Shown one piece after another: positions 11,085 to 20,628 of a stretch of DNA of 64,000 bases; within the stretch, counting starts at the first letter, position 1; every line of letters starts with the position of its first letter. The position numbers were made by a program, and so were the translations under genes. Under the pieces are notes generated by a model. That model searched no databases, was not told the origin of the DNA, and saw only the letters and a list, made by a program, of their open reading frames with translations. The stretch lies in assembly GCA_963971305.1 (NCBI GenBank), contig OZ020308.1, positions 20,891,838 through 20,955,837 on the forward strand, written 5' to 3'. Source of the DNA: Arcuatula senhousia (lineage: Eukaryota > Mollusca > Bivalvia > Mytilida > Mytilidae).

Positions 11085-11626
11085 GACATTGAAGCAATGA
11101 TTATGAAAGCAAGAACTGCCTTCAAGATGATGACAACCGTCTGCAGAGCCAGCAATATATTACGCAATACAAAGAAAGGCTTTTCAACTCTGATTAAAAA
11201 AACATCTTGCTCTATGGAGAGAAACCCGAAAACAACGGAAAAGGCAGCTTAACAAGCAAGCTGCAGGTTTTCATAAACAATTGCCTGAGATGACTAGTAT
11301 TAAAACATCAGATGACCAGAAAAGACCAAGAACATCAATTTCTGGGAAAGAACCAACCAGATTCCAGTTGGAATAGGACATCAAGAAAAGGAAATGGAGA
11401 TGGATAGGCCATACACTGAGAAAACCCACCAATTTCATCCCAAGGAAAGCTGAGTACTTGAATTCATGGAGAAGGAACACAGCGAAGAGATGAAGACTCA
11501 AGGATTCAAATGGCAATCCTAATCAGACTTGCCAAAAACTGGACAGAATGGAGGCTTATCATCAGTGTTCTATGCCGATGTACCACCTAGTTCAAGTACA
11601 AAAGGCCTAAGTAAGTAAGTAAGTAT
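11085..11626 (+). mobile_element. Degenerate 3' end of a non-LTR retrotransposon
   Basis: Translation in shifting frames gives the C-terminal tail typical of LINE reverse transcriptases: a fragment like IEAMIMKARTAFKMM, then KWRWIGHTLRKP near 11395-11430, then LAKNWTEWRLIISVLC ending in a stop near 11590. It closes with a short TAAG-type tail (aagtaagtaagtaagt, about 11609-11624). In-frame stops and frameshifts show it is dead. It is 5'-truncated, as is usual for LINE copies. The clade cannot be fixed from this fragment. Confidence 0.75.
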
Positions 11627-11715
11627 GAGGTCCTTTATCGCGAGAACCCAAAATTAGGTCTGTCGGATATCTACTTCCTGTTTACACACAAATTCAATAG
11701 TATTGGTTAACTCTT

Positions 11716-11945
11716 ATACCCCACGCGAAGGGTATACGCAACGAAGTTGCTAAGGGTACAATGTTTTTGACTGGTCTGTCCGTCAGTCTGTCCGTGATCA
11801 AACTTTTTGAAACAGATTTCTCAGACAGCTTTCATTAATTGTAGACTTGATATTTGCTATGTAGCTTCAGGTAGGGGTTCCATATATTGGGATACATTTT
11901 TCAGGTCTGTCTATCATCTACTAGTACTTCCTGTTCAACGAGCCG
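11716..11945. repeat. Dispersed repeat ('taccccacgcgaagggtatac')
   Basis: It has an ataccccac...gggtatac inverted pair at the left, then gtctgtccgtcagtctgtccgt and 'cttcctgttcaacgagccgc'. It looks like a relative of the 10835 repeat and of the element at 50441-50829. Confidence 0.45.
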
Positions 11946-12054
11946 CATGCCAACGATCAATGTGTAGGTGTAGATCAAATTACCGGTATACTTGTGCCAA
12001 AATTGTTAAGTTAAAGACAACTACATTTTATTTGTTAATTTTATTAATTAGACG

Positions 12055-12260
12055 ACAAAGAGATATGGAGTAAGTGTACGCGACACAACCAACATTAAAG
12101 AAACGACATTAATGTAAAAATCACAATGGAAAACAGCACGGCAGCAGTCTTCAACATGACCAGAGGTCACTGCTCGCTTAAGACTAAAAATACAATACAT
12201 AAGATTCAAACAAATCCCTAGATTATCAACGACCCATTTCTAGACATAAACAAAAACCAA
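12055..12260 (+). repeat. Dispersed repeat ('gatgtggaataagtgta' family), copy B
   Basis: A diverged copy beginning agatatggagtaagtgtacgcgacacaacc, with the shared 'gcagcagtcttcaacatgacc' and 'agattcaaacaaatcc' strings. Confidence 0.55.
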
Positions 12261-12644
12261 AAAAAAACAGACATGTACAAACAAAAGCTTTGACAAGGAT
12301 TGACTGAATGAATGTACCATGTAAATTTTCTATCACTTAAGCACTAAGTACGGATGGTCCGAACGGGTTGCTCTCGGTATTTGAAGGCCGGAAGTCAATG
12401 TGCAACTTCTTCAGTTGGTTGCATAACACTGGTCAAATTCTTTAAAGTAAACCAAATATAAGGTTCCTCAAAGGAACTTTGTAGCGTCCGGATATTGCTA
12501 ACTGTCAAGGTAGCACATAGTTTTGATTCAAAAATGAATTATATAGCAAGTCTTCTAACGTAATTCTCTCAAGCCGTACTTGAAACATATACTGTCATTT
12601 TAGAACTTTTTTCCTTCATGCTTGCTTTTCACAAATAAAGTGCA

Positions 12645-12993
12645 TCATAACATCACATCCATGTGTTTTGTAGGTCCCGGATGTCCTTGATAGCACGAAG
12701 CAAACGGACCCGAACCATGCAAAGGCAAATCTCGTTCTAACGTGCGTGTACCACCGTTCCAGGTGTAAACGTCTGATTTGTCAGTATCTCTTTTTAGTCC
12801 AACCCAGATATAAATGTCTCGTAATGATGTCATATGACTCAAAACAAACGAATGTTCCCTTGTAGATGTGATTGAAACCAAATCGGAGTTTGATCCTCTG
12901 CAAACATTTTGTGTCTCAGTCCAGTTGGAATAGGTTTCCTTTGTTAAAATTAAATAACAATGCCCATCAAAATACATCCAGCCGTCATTAAAT
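12645..12993 (-). pseudogene. C-type lectin domain fragment
   Basis: On the minus strand the frame reads DGWMYFDGHCYLILTKE, then TYSNWTETQNVC and LVSITSTREHSFV, then DIYIWVGLKRD and YTWNGGT. This is the normal order of a CTLD: the first Cys after the GW start, W...C, the helix 2 'LVSI' strand, the W(I/V)GL core and the W-nGG loop. The domain then loses resemblance and stops before its last two cysteines. Just upstream of FNDGW there is an in-frame TGA where a Cys would be expected, and no good acceptor site is evident. It is either a lone exon of an unresolved gene or, more likely, a dead fragment. Ligand-binding residues cannot be judged. Confidence 0.65.
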
Positions 12994-12999
12994 CACAGG

Positions 13000-13985
13000 C
13001 ACTTGTTCCTTCTTTTATATGGATAGTCGAACCGCACATTGATAGAAACAAGAGCCTGTGGATCGTATTATGTTATTGCTATTGTTATGAATTGTTACCA
13101 AAATGTAATCACAGTTTTGTTGTATCTTAAACTGTTACATTGAGCTATGTAGGGTCAAAAGGGGTCCACACCAAAAAAGTAGACTTTTATTTGTGGTCCG
13201 ATTTTCATTTTTTTCCCATTGGAATCCTTGTAAAAATCACCTCTGCCTTCAATCAGATTTGTAATAACTCCTACCTTTTCGAAAAATCAGGAGTCAAGAG
13301 GCTAAAAAAACGCCAATTATAAGAGTTTTCTAGGCAAACGGCTTCATTCAAGAATTTTAGCTGTACATACCGGTAGTGGATTGTATAAAAATATGTTGTT
13401 TTAAATATTGAGAAAGCCTCATCTTTGCCATTCCTAAGATCGCAATGGAAGAGGGAGGTTTGGCGCGCCATTAAACCTGGTTTAACCCACCATTTCATTT
13501 GAAATGCCTGTACCAAGTCAGGACCATTGCGATCTATAACTATTCCGGTGGGTCTTCAATGTTTTGTCTTTTCTCTATGACATTGAGATTGATCCTCCAA
13601 GTTCGGTAATTTTGTTATTACCCTTACTTTCTTTAAGGGATAATGGCCTTATTGGTTCATAGAAAGGATCGAGGGACAAAAGAGTAAAATGGATGTTAAA
13701 TCAAACTGCTGTATTTATTTTTCATCGGATTTTGACCATACTTTTTTCATTGTTTTCTTCAATAAATTCTTTTAATAAAATGTAGTATTGTAGCTACATT
13801 TTTGTTGTATCTTGCAGCATTACATTGCATTTTTTGTTGGAATCCTTATAAAAAAAAACCTGCCTGCGTTTTTCAATAAGAATTACAATATCTCGTACCG
13901 TTCTCTAGAAATTAAGAGTCAAAGAAGCCAACAGCGTCAATTTTAATACTTATCCATAATGGTTGGTATAGATTAATTCATATAT
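13000..13985. other. Intergenic, no supported gene
   Basis: Two similar stretches near 13100-13330 and 13790-13950 ('ttgttgtatcttaaactgttacatt' versus 'ttgttgtatcttgcagcattacatt', each followed by ttggaatcctt and agagtcaa) indicate an old duplicated repeat of about 200 bp. Open frames here have no recognisable product. Confidence 0.45.
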
Positions 13986-13989
13986 AAAA

Positions 13990-14155
13990 AATATTGAAAG
14001 TCCACCAAAGAGTGCATGTGTCAAAAGGCTTTGTGAGTCCACCATGGGCTACATGTGTCCAAAGCATTTGACAATCCTTGTTGGGTCTCAAACGTACAGG
14101 CCTAGGGTTCAACATGTTGCGGTCGTAACATGCTGCGCTCGCAGTAGCTTTTTAT
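13990..14155. repeat. Right-end fragment of a dispersed repeat
   Basis: Matches the right end of the element at 34233-35128: 'agtccacc', 'ccaccatgggct', 'catgtgtcc', 'gttcaacatgttgc' and 'catgctgcgctcg' occur in the same order in both. Confidence 0.65.
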
Positions 14156-14512
14156 CTGACAATCTTGAGGTACCGGTTGCTTAACAATAACAATAAAAAA
14201 ATTGGGAATCAGCCTACTATGTTAGACTCCGCCTCGAAAATAAAATGGTTGCTATTTCTAGTTTTTCACCGCATTTTACATAGCGCGTTTAGTCATTTTA
14301 AATTCAAATAAAAAGAAATCACACAAATTGCTGACTTAAATAATGAGATAACAACATTAAACATTTTTTTTTGACATTTTAAACCTAAATTAAAAGTATG
14401 AAATAAGACACAATGATATAACTAGGAAGGAATTCGGCTCTTCTTGGAAACGAAGAACTTAAAAAATATATATCAGTTCATAAAAAGGTTTTGTTCGCAA
14501 AATAGGTACACA

Positions 14513-14758
14513 TCACCCATAGCTGCCGTGTTCACTCTGCATATGTCCATAGCATTCTCTCGATGTTTGAAAGTATTTCAAGCAAATCCAACAAATATGG
14601 GCGTTACATCCAAGGCAAGTCATGTGATTACAACCGTAAATTTTTTCGATTGGTGTTCTGCACTGGGGACAATGTTTAACCCTTCCTGTGTTCTCACGCA
14701 TATACAAGAGTAACCCCCCGTCGTCTTTTTTCATATTTTCCACCATTTCACAAGTAAG
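14513..14758 (-). CDS. RING2 end of the disrupted gene, beyond the TGA
   Basis: In the same frame as the upstream part and starting LTCE, the region completes the IBR (the last Cys) and then gives a full RING2: HCPQC, PIEKIYGCNHMTC, CNAHICWIC. It ends GSYG and a TGA. Conservation of this downstream frame shows the internal TGA is a late change or a sequencing error. Confidence 0.8.
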   Translation of the reverse strand, partial: LTCEMVENMKKDDGGLLLYMRENTGRVKHCPQCRTPIEKIYGCNHMTCLGCNAHICWICLKYFQTSRECYGHMQSEHGSYG

Positions 14759-14761
14759 TCA

Positions 14762-17277
14762 ATCGTGGAACTGGTTATGACACGAGGTACAGATTCGGAC
14801 CTCACACTCAGGACAATTGAATAATTTGATTTTTTCAGTCACGCGGTATATCAAAGGGCAATCTGGGGTCAGGCAATATTGATACGTTTTCTTCTTGTTA
14901 CGCGCGACGAAAATGCTTGTTGCCTTTTTCACGAGAACAGCAATCGGTGTGCACGTTTTGGTACTGTGTTTTTCTATATCCTTCCAGGACCAGAACTCGT
15001 TGCAATTCTCGGTACTACAAGTTATCGGGATAGTGTTGTCCTTGATGTTGGATTTAAATTGCATCTCTACACATCCTTTACAATATGCGTGGCCACATAT
15101 TTCAAGTCTGTATATCTCATCTTCGTCGATTGCACAAAAACAAATAGAACACTCGCGTGTCTGTCCACTCTTTACACGGTAATCATTTGTCTTCCCAATA
15201 GCAATCTTTATAACATCTTCAACTGCGACCATAGCTTTTTCTATTGCCGTATCGTCCCCAACTAAAGTAACAGAATGCCATCGATGGTTGAGATCTACGC
15301 ATTTCAAGCCTGTTTCGGATATCAGCCTGTTTAAATCGAACTCGTATTTCACCATTAATTCTTTCATCACGCCCGGAGGTTTGTCTTCTCCTTTCAAAGA
15401 AACTATTTTTGATTTACAATTTTTAAATTCAATTAAGTATTTCTCCAACATTTCACTGGCTCTGGTCTGATTTTCTGGATCCCCGTGAATTGCTATTGAC
15501 ATAATACGATCATCTGTTACAATATCAGTACCAGTTGACTCAATAAATGATTTGATAAACCGCCTTCCATCCCAACTGAACAAACGACCTATGTCCTCGT
15601 TAGAATCAATATCCATGACTTTTCCCCGCACGGCAGCTAAGATAGTCCTCTTGACCTTTAGAATGGTTTCAACCGTTTCCGAATGCAAGATCAAAATAAC
15701 ATTTCCATTCCTCTGAGTTTTAAGATGTATGTTTACATTTTCAGAGTCATTTAAATCATCTACAAGCTCTTTAACTCGATCAGCATACTTAGTAAAAACC
15801 GGTTGAGGAATCATTACTGATGTTTTTAGGTCGGCTTTCATTGTAACTACATTGTCATTCATACTAAACTTGTGATCGATACCTTCGCACGCAGCAATCC
15901 CTTCTTCAGATTTCGAAAACGAGACAAACGCTAAAAATGTGTAGTCGCCTTCCTTTGGTTCTCTCAAGTCAAGTTCAAATGTACCTTCCGCTACATACTC
16001 TTCTAATTTACTTTTCAATCTTCGTTTAAATGTGTCAAGAATTTCTCCTGTGGTATATACTTTTTCCCTAATAACAGTTACGCGTAGGATATCTGAAGCG
16101 TCTAGACCAATGATCGAATCAATAAACCCCTGTCGCAGAACATCTTCATTTACATGGGGGTTAAGATTACAAACATGAATTTCAGATGCACTTGTTTTGC
16201 TACGCTTGATTTTAACGACTGTACCTCCAGTGAAAACGGTTGACATCAAGGCTTGTTCTGCAATATGAACGTGCGTGAATTCAAGAAAGCCAAAACCTCT
16301 TGATCGCCTTCTGCACCACTGCAATTTGGTTCTAAATCCTGGAACATCACCTGAGCGAAATCCAATGCTTGGTCGGGCACTAACATCAAGATCTCTTCTC
16401 GCCGAGTTAACAGCACGTTCAGCCTCTTCTCTTGAGCTGAATGTAATTCTTCCCCAATGGTTTTTGTTTTTGCTATTAACAAATTTTTCTATCTTTACAA
16501 TCTTCCCATAATGAAGAAATTTGTCTTTAATATCATCCTCGGACTTTTCTTCGATGAAATATGGTATACCTGTTACGAATATAGTTTTATATTCATTAGC
16601 CATCATGACATCCAAAACATTGAGACCAGCTCCAATTTCAACCCTCACACCTACTTTCGAAGAAGACAAAAATTGCTCAGATTTATCTAAGCGCATATTG
16701 TTTTTAAGTGATTCTATACGGTTTGCTATATCTTGACAGATAACTGTATTTTCAGATTTCCGTGTAAAAATGCTTATTTCTCCACTTTGCCTCGACGCCT
16801 CTGCTATAAAAATATTGTTCTCTTCAGATTTCCTTGCCGAGTCTTCTAGCTTTCGTAGTTTAGTAAACCTTGTTCCCACAAATTCTTTAAATGTGTGCTC
16901 ACCAACTTCGAAAATAGCAACTGGTTCAACTCTTTGTTCACTAAGAAATTTTATGTCAATATGAACCCACCCTTCTTTGATTGCCTGCTGGATGACATCC
17001 TCATCAACAACTGTAACATTAACAGCGAAATCACGAGATGTACGCAAAACTTGTTCCATAACTATCCAATCAGGAAGAAGACCAAGCGACTTTAATGATG
17101 ATGCAGGAAACAATTGTACTTGTTGGTTTTTGTTTGCAACAAGATATCCAGCCTTTTCATGTCCCAAAAAGTGACAAACATTTTTAGCAAATGTTCGGAA
17201 GAGCAGTTTTTGTAAGTTCTTGTCAACTAAGGCTGGATCTTTAAAGTTGAACTCAGGTTTTGCTCCTAAATCTTGTC
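14762..17277 (-). CDS. HA2-OB, RRM, KH-like and RING1-IBR module of the disrupted gene
   Basis: The frame resumes immediately after the MITE with QDLGAKPEF and runs for about 838 codons to the TGA. The HA2/OB end is recognisable from the NVC and 'LLPDWIVMEQV' strings, then 'FVTGIPY' and 'HWGRITF' (RNP2/RNP1-like) and 'EIHVCNLNP' (second RRM). RING1 starts CSICFC with CGHAYCKGC; the IBR starts YCLTPDC and runs to CPECEVRICTSCHNQFH, where the stop falls. Confidence 0.8.
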
Positions 17278-17679
17278 CCCGGGGGGGTTACTCTCATATA
17301 TATTGTATACCTATGTGCCGATGGGGTTGTCAAACCTGGACCTGTTCGTGACTTCAAAAATATACAAAACCATACCCTGTCACTGATTTTGTGCAGTCAA
17401 ATGAAGTCATTTTCATACCATTGCAATGATGTTAGGTACATTTTACCCCATTTAACTAATATTTGCGGAAAACAATGACAGTCATATTTGGAATTTGAAT
17501 GTTCTACTAAAAAATGGTATGTTGAATTACCAATGATGGACATTTTAAAGTCATTTATAAGCCTGTTCTTTTCAGGGTTGAAAATCATGACCCTGTTCAT
17601 GACTAGTAACCTTTGAAAAACAGACCCTGTTTTGCGGCACATAGGTATACCCACTTACAATGGGAGTAACCCCCCCGGG
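17278..17679. mobile_element. hAT-type MITE inserted in the helicase coding sequence
   Basis: 402 bp with perfect 16-bp inverted ends (CCCGGGGGGGTTACTC). Homology of the ends continues with GTATACCTATGTGCCG on both sides after a short mismatch. It is flanked by an identical 8-bp target duplication, ATCTTGTC, at 17270-17277 and 17680-17687. An 8-bp duplication is the hallmark of hAT (also P-type) transposition. It has no coding capacity. A second member, at 36650-37118, also has an 8-bp duplication. Confidence 0.92.
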
Positions 17680-19362
17680 ATCTTGTCTGAGGACAGACAA
17701 AACCTCATTTACTGTTTCTCGAATTCCACGAATAGTTTTTCCGTTAATGGAGTTATTAGCACACCAAGTTCCCTTTTCTTTCTCTGGTTGTTGGTGCCAT
17801 TCCCGGTAAACATTAAGCATTGTAAGTAAATCTCCTCCTTCATGACAAAATCTGACTTTTAATTTATCGGCTTTAGTTTTCTCTTGGTCAGTTCCCGATC
17901 TGTAGAACAATGAGCCACTTGCCCCACAGCATGCTGAGAGGATCATTGCTTCTATACCTACACAATCTTTAATAGCATCATGTACAAAGGCCCCAAATTT
18001 GGGATCCAATGGCAATTTCGCAATCCACTTTCCTAACTCTGTTATCTTTTTGTTCTTCACTGCCCCAACATACTCCAATGTTTCCATAGCAGCATCCATC
18101 TGTTCGCGAGGTGGAGATTGAACAAAATCAAATTCTAGTGGAATAACACCCAGTTCCATTAATTTCAAAAAAGAATGCCCAAGATGAACCCTTAGAATTT
18201 CTGGTCTTGATTCGCTGTCCATTTCTTTGTACGTTTCATTCGTATAAAGTCTATAACATTTCCCGGGTTCTGTTCTTCCAGCACGGCTTTTTCGTTGGTC
18301 AGCTGAACTTTTCGTTATAGTTGTTACGGAAAGGGTGCTGACGTTTCGCTTCGGATCGAATTGCATTTCTTTTACCACTCCAGTGTTTATAACATATTTA
18401 ATTCCTGGTATCGTTACTGAAGTTTCCGCACTATTTGTTGCAAAAACAATTTTCCTCTTTCCTTTAGGGGTGATTTCAAATACCTGCTGTTGCTCCATTG
18501 GTTGCAAACGCCCGTGTAAAGGTAAACAAATGATGCTAGTATCAGATTTTCTCCTTTCTACTAATGTAGTGCAACAACTTTCAAGTTCGAGAGGAGAAGT
18601 AAGAAATACTAAGATATCACCAGGTGCTTCATGGTCGTGGATTTCTAAGGTTTTCTCGATGGCTCTTTTTTCATAATCGTCCATCAATGAATCTTCCTCT
18701 GACCATATGATATCAACAGGAAACATTCGACCTGATATAGACAATACTGGACATTCAGAGCTTCGAAAATAGTTGACAAATACATCCGGTTTAATTGTTG
18801 CTGACGTAACGACCACACGCAAATCTTTCCTGTTATTCGCACATTTCTTTATCATTCCCAAAAGCAAGTCTATATATATGCTTCGCTCGTGAGCTTCATC
18901 AACTATGATACAGGAATACGTTGAAAGGTTATTGTCTTTTAAGCACTCATTTAAAAGCATATGGTCAGTCATATACACAATTTTCGTGTCTTTCGACTGT
19001 CGGACTTGCATGCCTACTTTATATCCAACAAGATTACCAAATGAAGTACCTAATTCTTGGGCAACATGACCTGCTAGACTTATAGCTGCTATTTTTCGTG
19101 GTTGTGTACAAACGATCAGGCCTTTATTTGCAAATCCACTTTGATACATATACTGGGTGATGTGAGTACTTTTTCCGGAACCAGTTTCACCGAGCAAAAC
19201 TGATATCTGGTTTTCTTTCACTGTGGATATAATGTCAGTTTTTCTTGCGTACATAGGAAGGGCTGACTGAAGTCGTTTGCGTTCCACACTAAAAGCATTG
19301 TATACCTCTTTAAGATGATGTACTATGGAATCTCCTACCTTACTCGATTTATTTTTTTCCAT
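17680..19362 (-). CDS. Helicase module of the disrupted DEAH/RBR gene (5' part)
   Basis: 561 codons from the chosen ATG (19360-19362) to the MITE junction. An open frame extends 18 codons further upstream to 19416, but MEKNKSS is the nearer plausible start; an upstream exon cannot be excluded. All helicase motifs needed for ATP binding and hydrolysis are present. Motif VI reads QRKSRAGR, with Ser where most DEAH proteins have Gly (QRxGRAGR). If expressed as it stands, translation would run from the junction about 35 codons into the MITE and stop at 17572. Confidence 0.85.
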
Positions 19363-20310
19363 TTCGTTAATGGTACATCCCAAAAAATGAAACTTTAGAT
19401 GAAGAAAACACATCATTTGTAAATGTGAATGAAGAATCTTCGTTGCTGTATGATATCATTCAGGGTTGATAAATTAGACTTACAGACTTTTTAAAGTACA
19501 GTATATTCACTGGCAGATGTCGAAAGTGCAATTCCTCCTAAATCGCTTGGCAGACTTTGATTTAACTAGATGAATGAAGAACACCATTTAGAGATGTTAA
19601 ACGGGCAGATATTATTCGGGGGAAATAGTTGGACTTTTTTGTAATATGGAGTCCAATATGAAGCGGGAGATATCTTTTTTGTGAACAGTGTTCCTTGTTT
19701 CTGTTCATTCCTTCATTCTAATTTGTTCTTCTTTCTTTTTTTTTTGTGAGCTAACTTTCTAGGAGCCGTGTAATTCTGATCTTCTTTCACTAAGTATTGT
19801 CATTATTTTAATAGTTAATTATTTCTTTTCTTGACAATGTTTATTCAAACATGTTTCAAGTAGTATTTTGGTCTCCGTCAAAGATCAACCGATATATTTT
19901 CTGTATGATTTTATGCATTTTCTTAAGTTAGATTTCCTATAGTAGCTGTGCATCACGATTCAAGCACCAAGGCAGTTGCATAATTCTATAAATTTATTCA
20001 TCTTTTTTAGTTTTGCAAATCATTGCTATAAACTTGATATTTTGATTTTTTTATATTGTGAAATAAAGAAAAATCAGGTCTATTGAAAATATATCTTTTT
20101 CCAATAAAAAATGGAGTAAATGTTATTGTTTGAAAAAAATCCCAGTTACCCCCCCCCCAAAAACCAGCCAGTCTACTTTCACTTTCGCTTTTAGCGCGGG
20201 AAATATTACGTTTATTGATAAATTCTATTTTTATCACAAAACGCACATGCTGAAGCATTATTACACAGACTGTTTGTATTCAGTAAGTCAGACGTGTTTT
20301 GTCTGTGGAT
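19363..20310. promoter_or_regulatory. Head-to-head intergenic region between helicase-RBR and nucleoredoxin genes
   Basis: About 950 bp separate the two start codons on opposite strands, so the promoters must lie here or overlap. There is a poly-C tract (about 20147-20157) and an E2F-like site (see separate entry). No TATA box can be assigned with confidence. Confidence 0.4.
20188..20204. promoter_or_regulatory. E2F-like palindromic site upstream of nucleoredoxin
   Basis: The string TTTTAGCGCGGGAAAT matches the E2F/DP consensus (TTTSSCGC) on both strands and sits about 107 bp before the nucleoredoxin ATG. The match is seen in the sequence; a regulatory role is inference. Confidence 0.4.
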
Positions 20311-20628
20311 ATGGCAAAAAGACTTCAGAATCTTGTCGGTAACACGGTGATAAAATATTCTGGCGACACTTTTGAGGAAATAAGGGTAGAATCTTTGTGT
20401 GGCAAGGATTCTGTAATTGGAATTTATTTCTCTGCAAGTTGGTGTCCTCCTTGCAGAGGGTTCACACCTAAACTTATAGAATTTTATAAAAAGGAGAAAC
20501 TTAAGAAGGATGGGAGTAAATTTGAAGTGATTTTTGTGAGTTGGGACAAAGATGAAGCTAGTTTTAAGGAATATTTCAGTTCTATGCCCTGGTTGGCTTT
20601 ACCATTTGAACCTGAGAAAAAACACAAG
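20311..20628 (+). CDS. NXN: NXN exon 1
   Basis: 106 codons from ATG; donor CACAAG|gtatgg. It holds most of the first thioredoxin fold, including WCPPC and the SSMPWLALPF strand that is typical of tryparedoxin/nucleoredoxin proteins. Confidence 0.93.

Larger units (their letters stand above)
14513..19362 (-). pseudogene. DEAH-box helicase / RRM / KH-like / RBR E3 ligase fusion (DEAH11/12-like), disrupted
   Basis: An intronless minus-strand gene. Leaving out the MITE and one copy of its 8-bp target duplication, the coding region is 4440 nt in one frame (about 1479 residues). Order: helicase motifs GETGSGKST (about 58-66), QPRKIAA, DEAH (155-158), SAT, a motif V-type ATNSAETSVTIPG and a motif VI-type QRKSRAGR; HA2 and OB-like region ending in NVC and PDWIV; two RRM-like repeats (about 790-1000); KH-like region; RING1 (1268-1328), IBR, RING2 (1428-1460) with the expected catalytic Cys (about 1441) in YGCNHMTC. 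This is the architecture of plant DEAH11/DEAH12 and their invertebrate relatives. By family it would be an RNA-dependent ATPase coupled to an RBR ubiquitin ligase; partners are unknown. Two lesions break it: the MITE at 17278-17679 and a TGA at 14759-14761. The rest is unblemished, so inactivation looks recent. Confidence 0.85.

Noticed and set aside
14759..14761. TGA in the IBR read as selenocysteine
   Set aside because: The position is not a redox Cys in RBR proteins and no SECIS-like structure was recognised downstream.
16246..16511. Overlapping open frames on both strands inside the helicase-RBR gene (14879-19400)
   Set aside because: All are shorter than the 800- and 561-codon frames with clear domain motifs and are shadows of them.
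17278..17679. The interrupting block as an ordinary intron of the helicase gene
   Set aside because: It has inverted ends and an 8-bp target duplication, no frame-restoring GT-AG pair was found, and the rest of the gene is intronless.
20299..20310. TTG start four codons upstream for nucleoredoxin
   Set aside because: Non-ATG starts are not expected here; ATG at 20311 gives a normal N terminus for the family.
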